NCBI GenBank assembly: GCA_020441225.1
Contig: JAGRMP010000566.1
Coordinates: 1 to 5,829 of the forward strand
Direction of reading: 5' to 3'
Source of the DNA: Maritimibacter sp.
GTDB taxonomy: Bacteria > Pseudomonadota > Alphaproteobacteria > Rhodobacterales > Rhodobacteraceae
DNA length: 5,829 bases
Shown: piece after piece, positions 1 through 5,390 of the stretch
How the letters are laid out: each line of letters begins with the position of its first letter
Numbering within the stretch: position 1 is the stretch's first letter
Notes under the pieces: model-generated
What the model was told of the DNA's origin: nothing
Databases searched by the model: none
Seen by the model: only the letters and a program-made list of their open reading frames with translations
Translations under genes and position numbers: made by a program

Positions 1-234
1 GACGTCATCTGCCTACTCGATCTTTCTGAAGCCGAAGCTTCTGCATTTGCGTCTGACGGCGAATACAATGCGTTTATCGAGGCAAGAAGCTTCGAGATCA
101 ATTCTGACAATTCTCAGACTGCAGCGCCAATCCCGAAAAACCTTTTCTCCCGAGCCTCAAGCATGTTCTCGGTAGCGGAAAGCGTTTGGGATGACCTCTG
201 GGAGGCGCGATTGGCCGAAGCAGATCGGGAATGA
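1..234 (+). CDS. 3' end of an unrecognised protein, truncated by the window edge
   Basis: The frame is open from the first base of the window to a TGA at 232-234 and gives 77 residues with no start visible, so the gene begins to the left. The peptide is mixed and slightly acidic. It has a Ser/Asn-rich middle (about residues 33-45, FEINSDNSQT) and a helical acidic tail (DDLWEARLAEADRE). I do not recognise a family and see no membrane segment or metal-binding motif. GC at third codon positions is only about 55-60 percent, clearly lower than in the genes right of 1900, so this piece has a different compositional history. The same frame stays open and coding-like after the TGA (see the next entry), so the visible end may be a premature stop rather than the natural one. 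Confidence 0.5.
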   Translation, partial: DVICLLDLSEAEASAFASDGEYNAFIEARSFEINSDNSQTAAPIPKNLFSRASSMFSVAESVWDDLWEARLAEADRE

Positions 235-340
235 CTTCAAGCGGCTGAGAATGACGCTGACTGCGAACAGCTGCGCGAAGACTTCAACCTGGCGATGTTG
301 CATCTGTTCGAGGCGATGCAGAGCGTAGTGGCCTGCGATC

Positions 341-370
341 TTGGCAATCGGGAAGCTATTGTGTTAGAAA
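341..370 (+). promoter_or_regulatory. Probable abiE promoter (-35 and extended -10)
   Basis: TTGGCA at 341-346 matches the sigma-70 -35 consensus at five of six positions. After 18 bases comes TAGAAA at 365-370, matching four of six -10 positions, with an extended -10 TG at 362-363. Transcription would start near 377, inside the left arm of the inverted repeat at 370-402 and about 35 bases before the abiEi GTG. A repressor bound to that repeat would block the promoter. The match is by eye, and a stronger promoter further upstream is not excluded. Confidence 0.45.
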
Positions 371-402
371 ACCTCGGACCAAACGCGAAATTGTCCGAGG
401 TT
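370..402. promoter_or_regulatory. Perfect 10-bp inverted repeat: candidate AbiEi operator covering the abiEi Shine-Dalgarno sequence
   Basis: AACCTCGGAC at 370-379 is exactly complementary to GTCCGAGGTT at 393-402, with a 13-base spacer. The repeat begins at the end of the likely -10 box. Its right arm contains GAGG (397-400), the Shine-Dalgarno sequence for the GTG at 411. Characterised AbiEi antitoxins repress their own operon by binding inverted repeats in the promoter, so this is the natural autoregulatory site. In RNA the same arms would form a hairpin that hides the ribosome binding site, giving a possible second layer of control. It does not look like an intrinsic terminator, because no T-run follows. 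Confidence 0.55.
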
Positions 403-410
403 ACCCATCA

Positions 411-1028
411 GTGGCAAGCGATGCGACACAGAGCCAGCGCCTCGTTGAATACCTTGAGACCCATGCGCCTGCGCGCGCACGGGAGCTCGAAGATGTCGGC
501 GTCTCAGCGGCGACGATCTCTCGCGCCGTGCGCTCCGGCGAGATCCTCCGCCTTGGCCGGGGGCTTTACGGCCTGCCCGACAGCGCCCCCGATACGCATG
601 AAACCCTGATCGAAGTCGCCAAGCGCGCTCCGAAGGCTGTAATCTGCCTCACATCGGCACTGGCTTTCCATGGTCTCACCGATCAACTGCCGCGTCGCGT
701 CTGGATCGCCATTGGCGCCAAGGATTGGGAACCGAAAATCACCTATCCGAAGATCCGAACCGTCAGGTTCCGCGAACCTTATTTCTCCGGAGGCGTCGAG
801 GAGCACCAGATGGGCGAGGCGACAATCAGGATGTACACGGTACCCAAGACGCTGGCCGACACATTCCGGAACCGGCGCCTGGTCGATCGATCGGTCGCCA
901 TCGAGGCGCTTAAGGCGGCGATCGAGCAGCGAAAGGCGACACCCTCCGCCATTGCTGAGGCGGCCCGGACCTACGGGGCCTGGAACCAGATGCGCCCCTA
1001 CCTTGAAACCGTGACGTCGAATGGCTGA
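411..1028 (+). CDS. abiEi: AbiEi-family antitoxin / transcriptional repressor (type IV toxin-antitoxin)
   Basis: This is a 205-residue protein. The N-terminus (about 8-58) is a winged helix-turn-helix: helices ending in SAATISRAVRSGEI, then the wing LRLGRGLYGLP that marks AbiEi and related antitoxins. The C-terminal part (about 65-200, including ICLTSALAFHGL near 78-89 and TVPKTLADTFRNRRLVD near 143-159) corresponds to the antitoxicity domain of the family. Known AbiEi proteins neutralise the AbiEii nucleotidyltransferase without a stable protein complex and repress the operon. The GTG start is chosen because GAGG (397-400) lies 10 bases upstream and the wHTH begins immediately after it. The stop overlaps the next gene by 8 bases (ATGGCTGA), which fits translational coupling. 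The 10-bp inverted repeat just upstream is its likely binding site. Confidence 0.9.
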   Translation: MASDATQSQRLVEYLETHAPARARELEDVGVSAATISRAVRSGEILRLGRGLYGLPDSAPDTHETLIEVAKRAPKAVICLTSALAFHGLTDQLPRRVWIAIGAKDWEPKITYPKIRTVRFREPYFSGGVEEHQMGEATIRMYTVPKTLADTFRNRRLVDRSVAIEALKAAIEQRKATPSAIAEAARTYGAWNQMRPYLETVTSNG

Positions 1029-1887
1029 AAAGCCCAAGAATGTCGCGGCATCGGTGCGTCAGAGATTGCTGAACCTCGCAAGAGCTGAGGAGCAGGCGTT
1101 CGACGTGGTATTGGTTGCATTCGGACTGGAACGGCTCATCTACCGCCTGTCCGTATCGGCACACCGCGATCGATTCGTCCTGAAGGGCGGAATGCTCGTA
1201 ACTCTCTGGACGAAGGACCGAGGCCGGTTTACCCGAGACATCGACTTCCTTTCGTTCGGGGCAGAGGACGAGGCGACCCTGAAGAAGACCATCGCCGAGA
1301 TTCTCGCGATCGACGCAGAAGATGGCCTGATCTTTGACGACGGCAGTCTTTCGGCAGCCCCGATCAGGGAAGATCAGGTCTACGGCGGCATGCGCCTCAA
1401 AACGGTCGCCTACCTCGAGAAGACGCGGATCCCGATTACGATCGATGTCGGGTTCGGAGATGCGCTCGGAAATCCCGAATATACGCTCGACTATGGCTCC
1501 CTGCTGGACTTTCCCTCGGCATTGGTGCGCGCCTACTCCCCCGAGACCGTCATTGCGGAGAAGTTCCAGGCGGTCGTCGCGCTCGGTGTCGTCAATGGTC
1601 GGATGAAGGATTACTACGACCAGTGGGCGCTGCCGAAGGCCGTCGTTCTCGATCTGGACGACTTGCAGGCCAGCATCGAGAAGACCTTTGAGCGGCGGCA
1701 AACGGACGTGCCGCAAGAGCGGCCGCCCGGCCTGTCCCAGGCTTTCGCAAACGACGTAACAAAGGCCGCACAGTGGCGCGCCTATTCCGAGGCGACCGAG
1801 ATCGAAGGCATGAGCCTTGCGCAGGTCGTCGATGATATCTGGGCGATGCTTGAGCCTGTCTGCGTGCGCGCCGGCACCGCGAAATAG
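1021..1887 (+). CDS. abiEii: AbiEii-family nucleotidyltransferase toxin
   Basis: This 288-residue protein has the DNA polymerase beta-like nucleotidyltransferase signature of AbiEii toxins. Motif I is FVLKGGMLV (53-60 region) followed by the catalytic Asp pair D73 and D75 in RDIDFL. Motif II is in PITIDVGFGD (D142). Motif III is AEKFQA (E180, K181). Motif IV is RMKDYYDQW (K196, D197, D200). All key residues are present, so the enzyme looks active. Homologues act in phage abortive infection and plasmid maintenance by blocking growth through nucleotide transfer, with tRNA shown as a substrate for related enzymes. The ATG overlaps the abiEi stop by 8 bases and has no strong Shine-Dalgarno sequence, so translation probably depends on the upstream gene. 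It ends 36 bases from the convergent scpB stop, with no clear terminator between them. Confidence 0.92.
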   Translation: MAEKPKNVAASVRQRLLNLARAEEQAFDVVLVAFGLERLIYRLSVSAHRDRFVLKGGMLVTLWTKDRGRFTRDIDFLSFGAEDEATLKKTIAEILAIDAEDGLIFDDGSLSAAPIREDQVYGGMRLKTVAYLEKTRIPITIDVGFGDALGNPEYTLDYGSLLDFPSALVRAYSPETVIAEKFQAVVALGVVNGRMKDYYDQWALPKAVVLDLDDLQASIEKTFERRQTDVPQERPPGLSQAFANDVTKAAQWRAYSEATEIEGMSLAQVVDDIWAMLEPVCVRAGTAK

Positions 1888-1923
1888 TGGAGGCTGGCGT
1901 CAGATTCAGCTCACACCGCAGGC

Positions 1924-2532
1924 TCATGTCCCAGTCTCGGACAACACACCCGCATCCCGCAACTGCTCCCGATCCGGAAGATCGCGAAGGCTCTCCAACC
2001 CGAAAGCGACAAGGAACTGCTCGGTCGTCACGAAAGTGTAGGGCGCACCGCGCCGGGGCGATCGCGGCCCGGTCCCGATCAGCCCGCGGGCATGCAGCCG
2101 GCCGATCAGGTCGCGGCTGATGTCCTTGCCGAAGATGTCCTTGAGCCCGTCGCGATCAATGGGCTGGTGGTAGGCCACGGCGGCCAGCACCGCGACGTCG
2201 AATTCGCTCAGGTCCAGCACCTGGTCCCCGACATCCGCCGCGGCCCGGATCGCGGGCGCGTAGGCCGCGCGCGTGCGGAACATCCACCCACCGGCGACGC
2301 GGGCGATCTCGAAGGCCCGCCCCTCCAGATCGGCCGTGAGGTCCTCGACCAACAGATCGACCGAGACCCCCTGCCCCACCACCCGCGCGAGATCCTCACG
2401 GGCGACCGGCGTGGCCGAGGCAAAGAGCACCGCCTCGACCCGCCGCATCCATTCGCGCCAGCGCAACTCGGGCGGCAGGTCGGGCAACTCGCGGTCGAGC
2501 TCCGGTTCCGGTCTGTCCTTCGCCACGCTCAC
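1924..2532 (-). CDS. scpB: ScpB-like segregation and condensation protein (kite subunit)
   Basis: This 202-residue protein matches the two-winged-helix architecture of ScpB. Winged helix 1 starts at WMRRVEAVLFASATPVARED (about 28-47) and runs to about 98. Winged helix 2 begins at LDLSEFDVAVLAAVAYHQPIDR (about 106-127) and includes RLHARGLIGTG and TFVTTEQFLVAFGLESLRDLP (about 167-186), the typical ScpB signature. In canonical systems ScpB dimers bind the kleisin ScpA and the SMC ATPase to compact and segregate DNA. The N-terminal 25 residues are acidic, Pro-rich and probably disordered. The GTG start overlaps the DUF1403 stop as GTGA; a second GTG lies two codons downstream. Neither scpA nor smc is present here, which suggests a specialised or plasmid-borne copy rather than the housekeeping gene. 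Confidence 0.85.
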   Translation of the reverse strand: MSVAKDRPEPELDRELPDLPPELRWREWMRRVEAVLFASATPVAREDLARVVGQGVSVDLLVEDLTADLEGRAFEIARVAGGWMFRTRAAYAPAIRAAADVGDQVLDLSEFDVAVLAAVAYHQPIDRDGLKDIFGKDISRDLIGRLHARGLIGTGPRSPRRGAPYTFVTTEQFLVAFGLESLRDLPDREQLRDAGVLSETGT

Positions 2533-3413
2533 ACCCCGTAGAGCCGGAAGGTGTCGCGTCCGGTCAGCTCGCGCACCGCGCCGAGATCGACCAGCCGGTC
2601 ACAGAGCCGCCGCGCCGCGCGGTCCGGCAAGGGCAGCGCCGCGGGCGCCACCGCGTCACGCGCGAGAAACATCGCGACGGCCTCCCCGGCCCCCTTGGCG
2701 CGAAGCTTCGGTGCGACCGCCGTCAGATGCCCGGCGCGTCTCGTCAGATCGGCGGAGAGGTGCACGGCGTCGGCGATGGATGCGACGAGGGCGCGGTAAC
2801 AGGCGAAGCGGAGGTCCTCGCCCCGCTTGCGCAGATCGGCGCGCCTCAGCCCCGTGGCCAGCAGCGGCACGAGATTGTCCCAGCCAAACGCCTGCGCGAG
2901 CGCCGCATCCGCGAGGATCACCGCAGCCACCTCGGCGCGCGGGACTTCCGTGAGCACCGCCTCCAGCACCATTGCGGCCCGGTTGACCGGCGCCCCCTGC
3001 CCCGCATCGAGCCAACCGGCGATCCGGTCCGGCTCGAGGTTTGGCAGGGCCCGGACCAGAGCCGTGATCGACAGCGGCTTTTCGACCCCGTGACGCCAGG
3101 CCTGATAGACCGCGCCCGCCGGTCCGGGCAGGTCGCCGGGGCGCATTAGGTGCACCGCGTCGCGCAGCTCCCTTGCCCTTTCGGGCCGCCCCGAGAACGA
3201 GACGCAAGCCTCCGCTGCGCGCAATGCCAGCCGCGCCCGCAACAAGGATTGGGGCACCTCCTCATGCCCCAACACAACATGCAGGTGGTTCACCGCCGCA
3301 CCGGACGAAAACGCCACATGTTCAAGGGTTTCGGGTCGGCCGGAGGTGACCCATGCGGGCATCCGGGGTAGCGTGTCTGGGTCGCTGCTGTGAGCCGGCC
3401 GGGCGTATGTCAT
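2529..3413 (-). CDS. DUF1403 family protein, first gene of the scpB operon
   Basis: This 294-residue, mostly helical, Ala/Leu/Arg-rich protein fits DUF1403, an uncharacterised family mainly from alphaproteobacteria. Recognisable parts are VAFSSGAAVNHLHVVL (about 33-48), the segment LRARLALRAAEA (58-69), and RELRDAVHLMRPGDLPGPAG (81-100), the most characteristic stretch. The C-terminal ARRLCDRLVDLGAVREL...DTFRLYGV (about 267-294) has the helix-plus-hairpin pattern of a small winged helix. There is no signal peptide, membrane segment or catalytic motif. The ATG at 3413 is forced by an in-frame TAG 12 bases upstream; no Shine-Dalgarno sequence stands at the usual distance, and a GGAGG lies about 30 bases upstream. 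It is translationally coupled to scpB and divergent from the recombinase. Its function is unknown. Its position equals that of scpA in canonical scpAB operons, so a kleisin-like role is possible but unproven. Confidence 0.8.
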   Translation of the reverse strand: MTYARPAHSSDPDTLPRMPAWVTSGRPETLEHVAFSSGAAVNHLHVVLGHEEVPQSLLRARLALRAAEACVSFSGRPERARELRDAVHLMRPGDLPGPAGAVYQAWRHGVEKPLSITALVRALPNLEPDRIAGWLDAGQGAPVNRAAMVLEAVLTEVPRAEVAAVILADAALAQAFGWDNLVPLLATGLRRADLRKRGEDLRFACYRALVASIADAVHLSADLTRRAGHLTAVAPKLRAKGAGEAVAMFLARDAVAPAALPLPDRAARRLCDRLVDLGAVRELTGRDTFRLYGV

Positions 3414-3422
3414 GCCGGGAGC

Positions 3423-3518
3423 CTACACGAGCGCGGCGCTTTCCTCCACGAAATAGCGTAACAACCGCCCCGCCTTGCCGTTTTTAGCTATGTCCAATAA
3501 GTTTGCATTATCGGACAC
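3423..3518 (-). other. Short unassigned open frame (31 codons) in the divergent intergenic region
   Basis: From a GTG at 3518 to a TAG at 3423 the minus strand encodes a plausible peptide with parts LLDIAKNGKAGRLLRYF and EESAALV. It ends 9 bases before the DUF1403 ATG. No Shine-Dalgarno sequence precedes the GTG, and the dif-like repeat lies inside the frame. It could be a leader peptide, the last piece of a displaced gene, or chance. I favour a remnant or chance because there is no initiation signal. Confidence 0.15.
3491..3517. repeat. dif-like inverted repeat: candidate core site for the adjacent tyrosine recombinase
   Basis: The left arm TGTCCAATAA (3491-3500) and the right arm TTATCGGACA (3508-3517) are inverted copies matching at nine of ten positions, around a 7-base asymmetric centre GTTTGCA (3501-3507). 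Two arms of about 10-11 bases with ATAA and TTAT facing a 6-8 base centre is the layout of tyrosine-recombinase core sites such as Xer dif. It lies 21 bases before the ATG of a complete tyrosine recombinase, between two divergent genes. It may therefore be a recombination site, an operator for the recombinase gene, or both. A TTG at 3503 that would extend the recombinase by 12 codons falls inside it. Confidence 0.5.
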
Positions 3519-3538
3519 GTTGGAACAGGCTCGGCGCC

Positions 3539-4636
3539 ATGACGGAAAACCACGGGAAATCGAGCCCAGAGGCACGGGAGGGCGCGTGCTTCGATGCGGA
3601 CCGCGAGGCGGATCACCCCGACTACGCAGACCTCAGCCCGCCGTCCTCCGTGGCCGGTTCCGGCACGCTCGACCGCCTGGTCGACACCGCCCGCGACTAC
3701 GCCCGTGCCGCGGCCTCGGACAACACGCTGAAGGCCTATGCCAAGGACTGGGCCCACTTCACACGCTGGTGCCGGATGAAGGGCGCGGAGCTCCTGCCGC
3801 CGTCGCCGCAGATGATCGGCCTCTACCTCGCCGATCTGGCCTCCGGGGCCGGCAACTCCCCTGCCCTGTCTGTCAGCACCATCGACCGCCGCCTCTCGGG
3901 TCTCGCCTGGAACTACGCGCAGCGGGGGTTCACCCTCGATCGCAGGGACCGCCACATCGCGACAGTGCTGGCGGGGATCAAGCGCAAGCATGGGCGCCCC
4001 CCGGTGCGCAAGGAAGCGATCCTGGCCGATGACATCCTCGCGATGGTCGCGACCCTGACCCACGACCTGCGCGGGCTGCGGGATCGGGCGATCCTGCTCA
4101 TCGGCTACGCCGGCGGGCTGCGGCGCTCCGAGATCGTCGGCCTCGACGTCCACAAGGATGACACACCGGATTCTGGCGGCTGGATCGAGATCATAGCGCA
4201 GGGCGCGCTGCTCACGCTCGATGCCAAGACCGGCTGGCGTGAGGTCGAGATCGGGCGCGGCTCGAAGGAGCAGACCTGCCCCGTCCATTCGCTGGAACAA
4301 TGGTTGCACTTCGCGAAGATCGACTTCGGCCCGGTGTTCGTCGGCACCTCGCGCGATGGCACGCGCGCGACGGAGAAGCGCCTCAACGACCGGCATGTCG
4401 CGCGGCTGGTCAAGCGCACCGTCCTGGACGCGGGCATCCGCGCCGACCTGCCCGAGAAGGAGCGCCTCGCGCTGTTCTCCGGCCACTCGCTGCGCGCGGG
4501 TCTCGCCAGTTCGGCCGAGGTCGATGAACGCTACGTTCAGAAGCAGCTCGGACATGCCTCGGCCGAGATGACCCGCGGCTACCAGCGGCGCCGCGACAGG
4601 TTCCGGGTGAACCTGACCCAGGCCGCGGGGCTATAG
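3539..4636 (+). CDS. Tyrosine-type site-specific recombinase / integrase
   Basis: This is a 365-residue protein from the ATG at 3539. Residues 1-42 are a variable, probably disordered leader. The SAM-like core-binding domain spans about 43-152, with SDNTLKAYAKDWAHFTRWC typical of Xer and integrase proteins. The catalytic domain spans about 160-360 and is complete: R195 in GGLRRSE, K243 in GRGSKEQ, H316 and R319 in GHSLRAG, H339 in QLGHAS, and the nucleophile Y348 in TRGYQRR. It cuts and rejoins DNA through a 3'-phosphotyrosine. It is longer than XerC/D (about 300 residues) because of its N-terminal leader. Only a weak CAGG (3526-3529) precedes the ATG; the alternative TTG at 3503 would lie inside the inverted repeat. 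It is divergent from DUF1403-scpB, and its stop overlaps that of parE. Resolution of replicon multimers or element integration are the likely roles. Confidence 0.9.
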   Translation: MTENHGKSSPEAREGACFDADREADHPDYADLSPPSSVAGSGTLDRLVDTARDYARAAASDNTLKAYAKDWAHFTRWCRMKGAELLPPSPQMIGLYLADLASGAGNSPALSVSTIDRRLSGLAWNYAQRGFTLDRRDRHIATVLAGIKRKHGRPPVRKEAILADDILAMVATLTHDLRGLRDRAILLIGYAGGLRRSEIVGLDVHKDDTPDSGGWIEIIAQGALLTLDAKTGWREVEIGRGSKEQTCPVHSLEQWLHFAKIDFGPVFVGTSRDGTRATEKRLNDRHVARLVKRTVLDAGIRADLPEKERLALFSGHSLRAGLASSAEVDERYVQKQLGHASAEMTRGYQRRRDRFRVNLTQAAGL

Positions 4637-4966
4637 TCCGACATTTCCAAGGGTAACCAACGCCGCAACATGACCCGGAAGATCACTGCGGGAATGCAGG
4701 ATATCAACGATAATGACCTCTTCAGGCTGATCCAGGAACACCAAGAAATGCTCCCCTGCCCTGGCGAACCGCAGATCGGCCGCATCATCGACCAACACTG
4801 CGCAGCTTCGGCTATGCGCCAGACCGTTCAGGATGGCCTGACAGCGGGTGAGCACCTCGTTCTCATAGAGTTCGGCCTGTTCGAGCCCGAAATTTTCGAT
4901 CGTCCAGGTTGCGATCTCGACCAGGCTTTCTTCAGCGCGGCGGGTCAGCCGAAGCGATCGGCTCAT
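4631..4966 (-). CDS. parE: ParE/RelE-family toxin
   Basis: This 111-residue protein has the ParE fold pattern. Two N-terminal helices (LTRRAEESLVEIATWTIENF, about 7-26, and QAELYENEVLTRCQAILNGL, about 30-49) precede a beta-sheet region with LRFARAGEHFLVFLD (65-79), EEVIIVDILHSRSDLPGHV (82-100) and the conserved Arg and DLP motifs. ParE toxins poison DNA gyrase and are neutralised by ParD. The length is slightly above the usual 95-105 residues because of a short C-terminal tail (AALVTLGNVGL), possibly extended by the junction with the recombinase gene. The ATG overlaps the parD stop as ATGA. The last codon and stop (CTA TAG) overlap those of the convergent recombinase in the palindrome CTATAG at 4631-4636. 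Confidence 0.9.
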   Translation of the reverse strand: MSRSLRLTRRAEESLVEIATWTIENFGLEQAELYENEVLTRCQAILNGLAHSRSCAVLVDDAADLRFARAGEHFLVFLDQPEEVIIVDILHSRSDLPGHVAALVTLGNVGL

Positions 4967-5220
4967 GAAGATGCGCGCGCTTGTCGAAAGGCGCGCCGGA
5001 TCGCGTCTTCTCCTTGTCCTTCGGCAAACTCACCCGCCTTGGCCTGTGCCAAGCCCTCGAACAACCCCTGCCGGATACCGGCGAGCTGAGCTTCTTCCTG
5101 CTCCAGCAGCCGAAGCCCCGCGCGCATCGCCTCGCTGACGTTCTGGTACCGTCCGGACGCCACCAGTGCCTGCACCAGTTGGTCCTGGGTCTCGGTCAGA
5201 ACGACATTGCGCGTCACCAT
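4963..5220 (-). CDS. parD: ParD-family ribbon-helix-helix antitoxin
   Basis: This 85-residue protein has the standard ParD layout. A ribbon strand (RNVVLTETQ, about 4-12) is followed by the helix-turn-helix part DQLVQALVASGRYQNVSEAMRAGLRLLEQEE (about 13-43), the classic ParD signature. The flexible C-terminus (about 44-85) wraps the toxin. It binds ParE, blocks its action on gyrase and represses the operon as a dimer of ribbon-helix-helix units. The ATG at 5220 is supported by a strong AAAGGAGA 9 bases upstream and a promoter directly before it. It overlaps parE by four bases, giving coupled translation with antitoxin first, the usual order. Confidence 0.93.
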   Translation of the reverse strand: MVTRNVVLTETQDQLVQALVASGRYQNVSEAMRAGLRLLEQEEAQLAGIRQGLFEGLAQAKAGEFAEGQGEDAIRRAFRQARASS

Positions 5221-5228
5221 CTATCGGG

Positions 5229-5270
5229 TCTCCTTTGTTGGCAATATATGCCAATGACCCCATTGTTCAA
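5229..5270 (-). promoter_or_regulatory. parDE promoter and Shine-Dalgarno sequence
   Basis: Read on the minus strand: -35 TTGAAC (5270-5265, four of six consensus positions), a 16-base spacer, then -10 TATATT (5248-5243, five of six). The Shine-Dalgarno AAAGGAGA (5236-5229) follows, ending 8 bases before the ATG. Transcription would start close to 5236, leaving a very short leader. The -10 box is embedded in the palindrome at 5238-5254, so repressor binding should exclude RNA polymerase. Confidence 0.65.
5238..5254. promoter_or_regulatory. Palindromic operator of parDE
   Basis: TTGGCA (5238-5243) and TGCCAA (5249-5254) form a perfect 6-bp inverted repeat around an AT-only 5-base centre that contains most of the -10 box. 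A short symmetric element at this place is what a ribbon-helix-helix autorepressor such as ParD, or the ParD-ParE complex, would bind. The role is inferred from position and symmetry. Confidence 0.55.
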
Positions 5271-5340
5271 GAACTCATGCCGTCTGCCCGCCAAGCCTGC
5301 CATGGACGCTGCGCTCGAGATACAGACCCCCTTCCCCGGC

Positions 5341-5390
5341 GTTATCGACGTCGCCGCGCGGATAACCGGTCGGCTGGCAATTACGCCAGC
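5341..5390. repeat. Two adjacent small inverted repeats in the gene-free region
   Basis: GTTATC (5341-5346) and GATAAC (5361-5366) are inverted copies 14 bases apart. GCTGGC (5373-5378) and GCCAGC (5385-5390) are inverted copies around the 6-base loop AATTAC. The second could form a short hairpin near the end of the decayed minus-strand gene, but there is no T-run on either strand, so I do not call a terminator. No protein-binding role can be shown. Confidence 0.25.

Larger units (their letters stand above)
235..410 (+). pseudogene. Possible continuation of the upstream gene beyond a premature TGA
   Basis: Past the TGA at 232-234 the same frame continues without a stop and reads like protein, for example EQLREDFNLAMLHLF and MQSVVACDLGNREAIVLE. 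Third-position GC (about 64 percent) and a low second-position GC fit coding sequence. One reading is a longer gene broken by a nonsense change (a single change such as CGA to TGA would do it) whose end has been overrun by the abiE promoter and abiEi. From about 411 the frame is only a shadow of abiEi. The first ATG in this frame is at 295. A separate small gene starting there would overlap abiEi for 200 bases and is less likely. The product is not recognised. Confidence 0.3.

Noticed and set aside
295..609. Plus-strand ORF of 104 codons starting at ATG 295
   Set aside because: It overlaps abiEi for about 200 bases, and its second half is an Arg/Ala/Pro-rich shadow. Only the part before about 410 looks coding, and that belongs to the upstream frame.
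910..1716. Minus-strand open frame of 268 codons opposite abiEii
   Set aside because: The opposite strand encodes AbiEii with all four motifs. The minus product looks like a reverse translation of it.
1888..1923. Terminator between the convergent abiEii and scpB genes
   Set aside because: No hairpin with a T-run is visible on either strand in the 36-base gap.
3503..3538. TTG start extending the recombinase by 12 residues
   Set aside because: The TTG lies inside the inverted repeat, and the ATG at 3539 is the better codon with the full core-binding domain still downstream. Not fully excluded.
3488..4555. Long minus-strand open frame opposite the recombinase (355 codons)
   Set aside because: It is antisense to a recombinase with every catalytic residue in place. 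Its translation has no recognisable domain and is a typical high-GC shadow.
4635..4644. AGTCCGACAT after the recombinase, resembling a dif-like arm (TGTCCGATAA)
   Set aside because: Only seven of ten bases match and no opposing arm or spaced partner follows, so it does not support a second recombination site.
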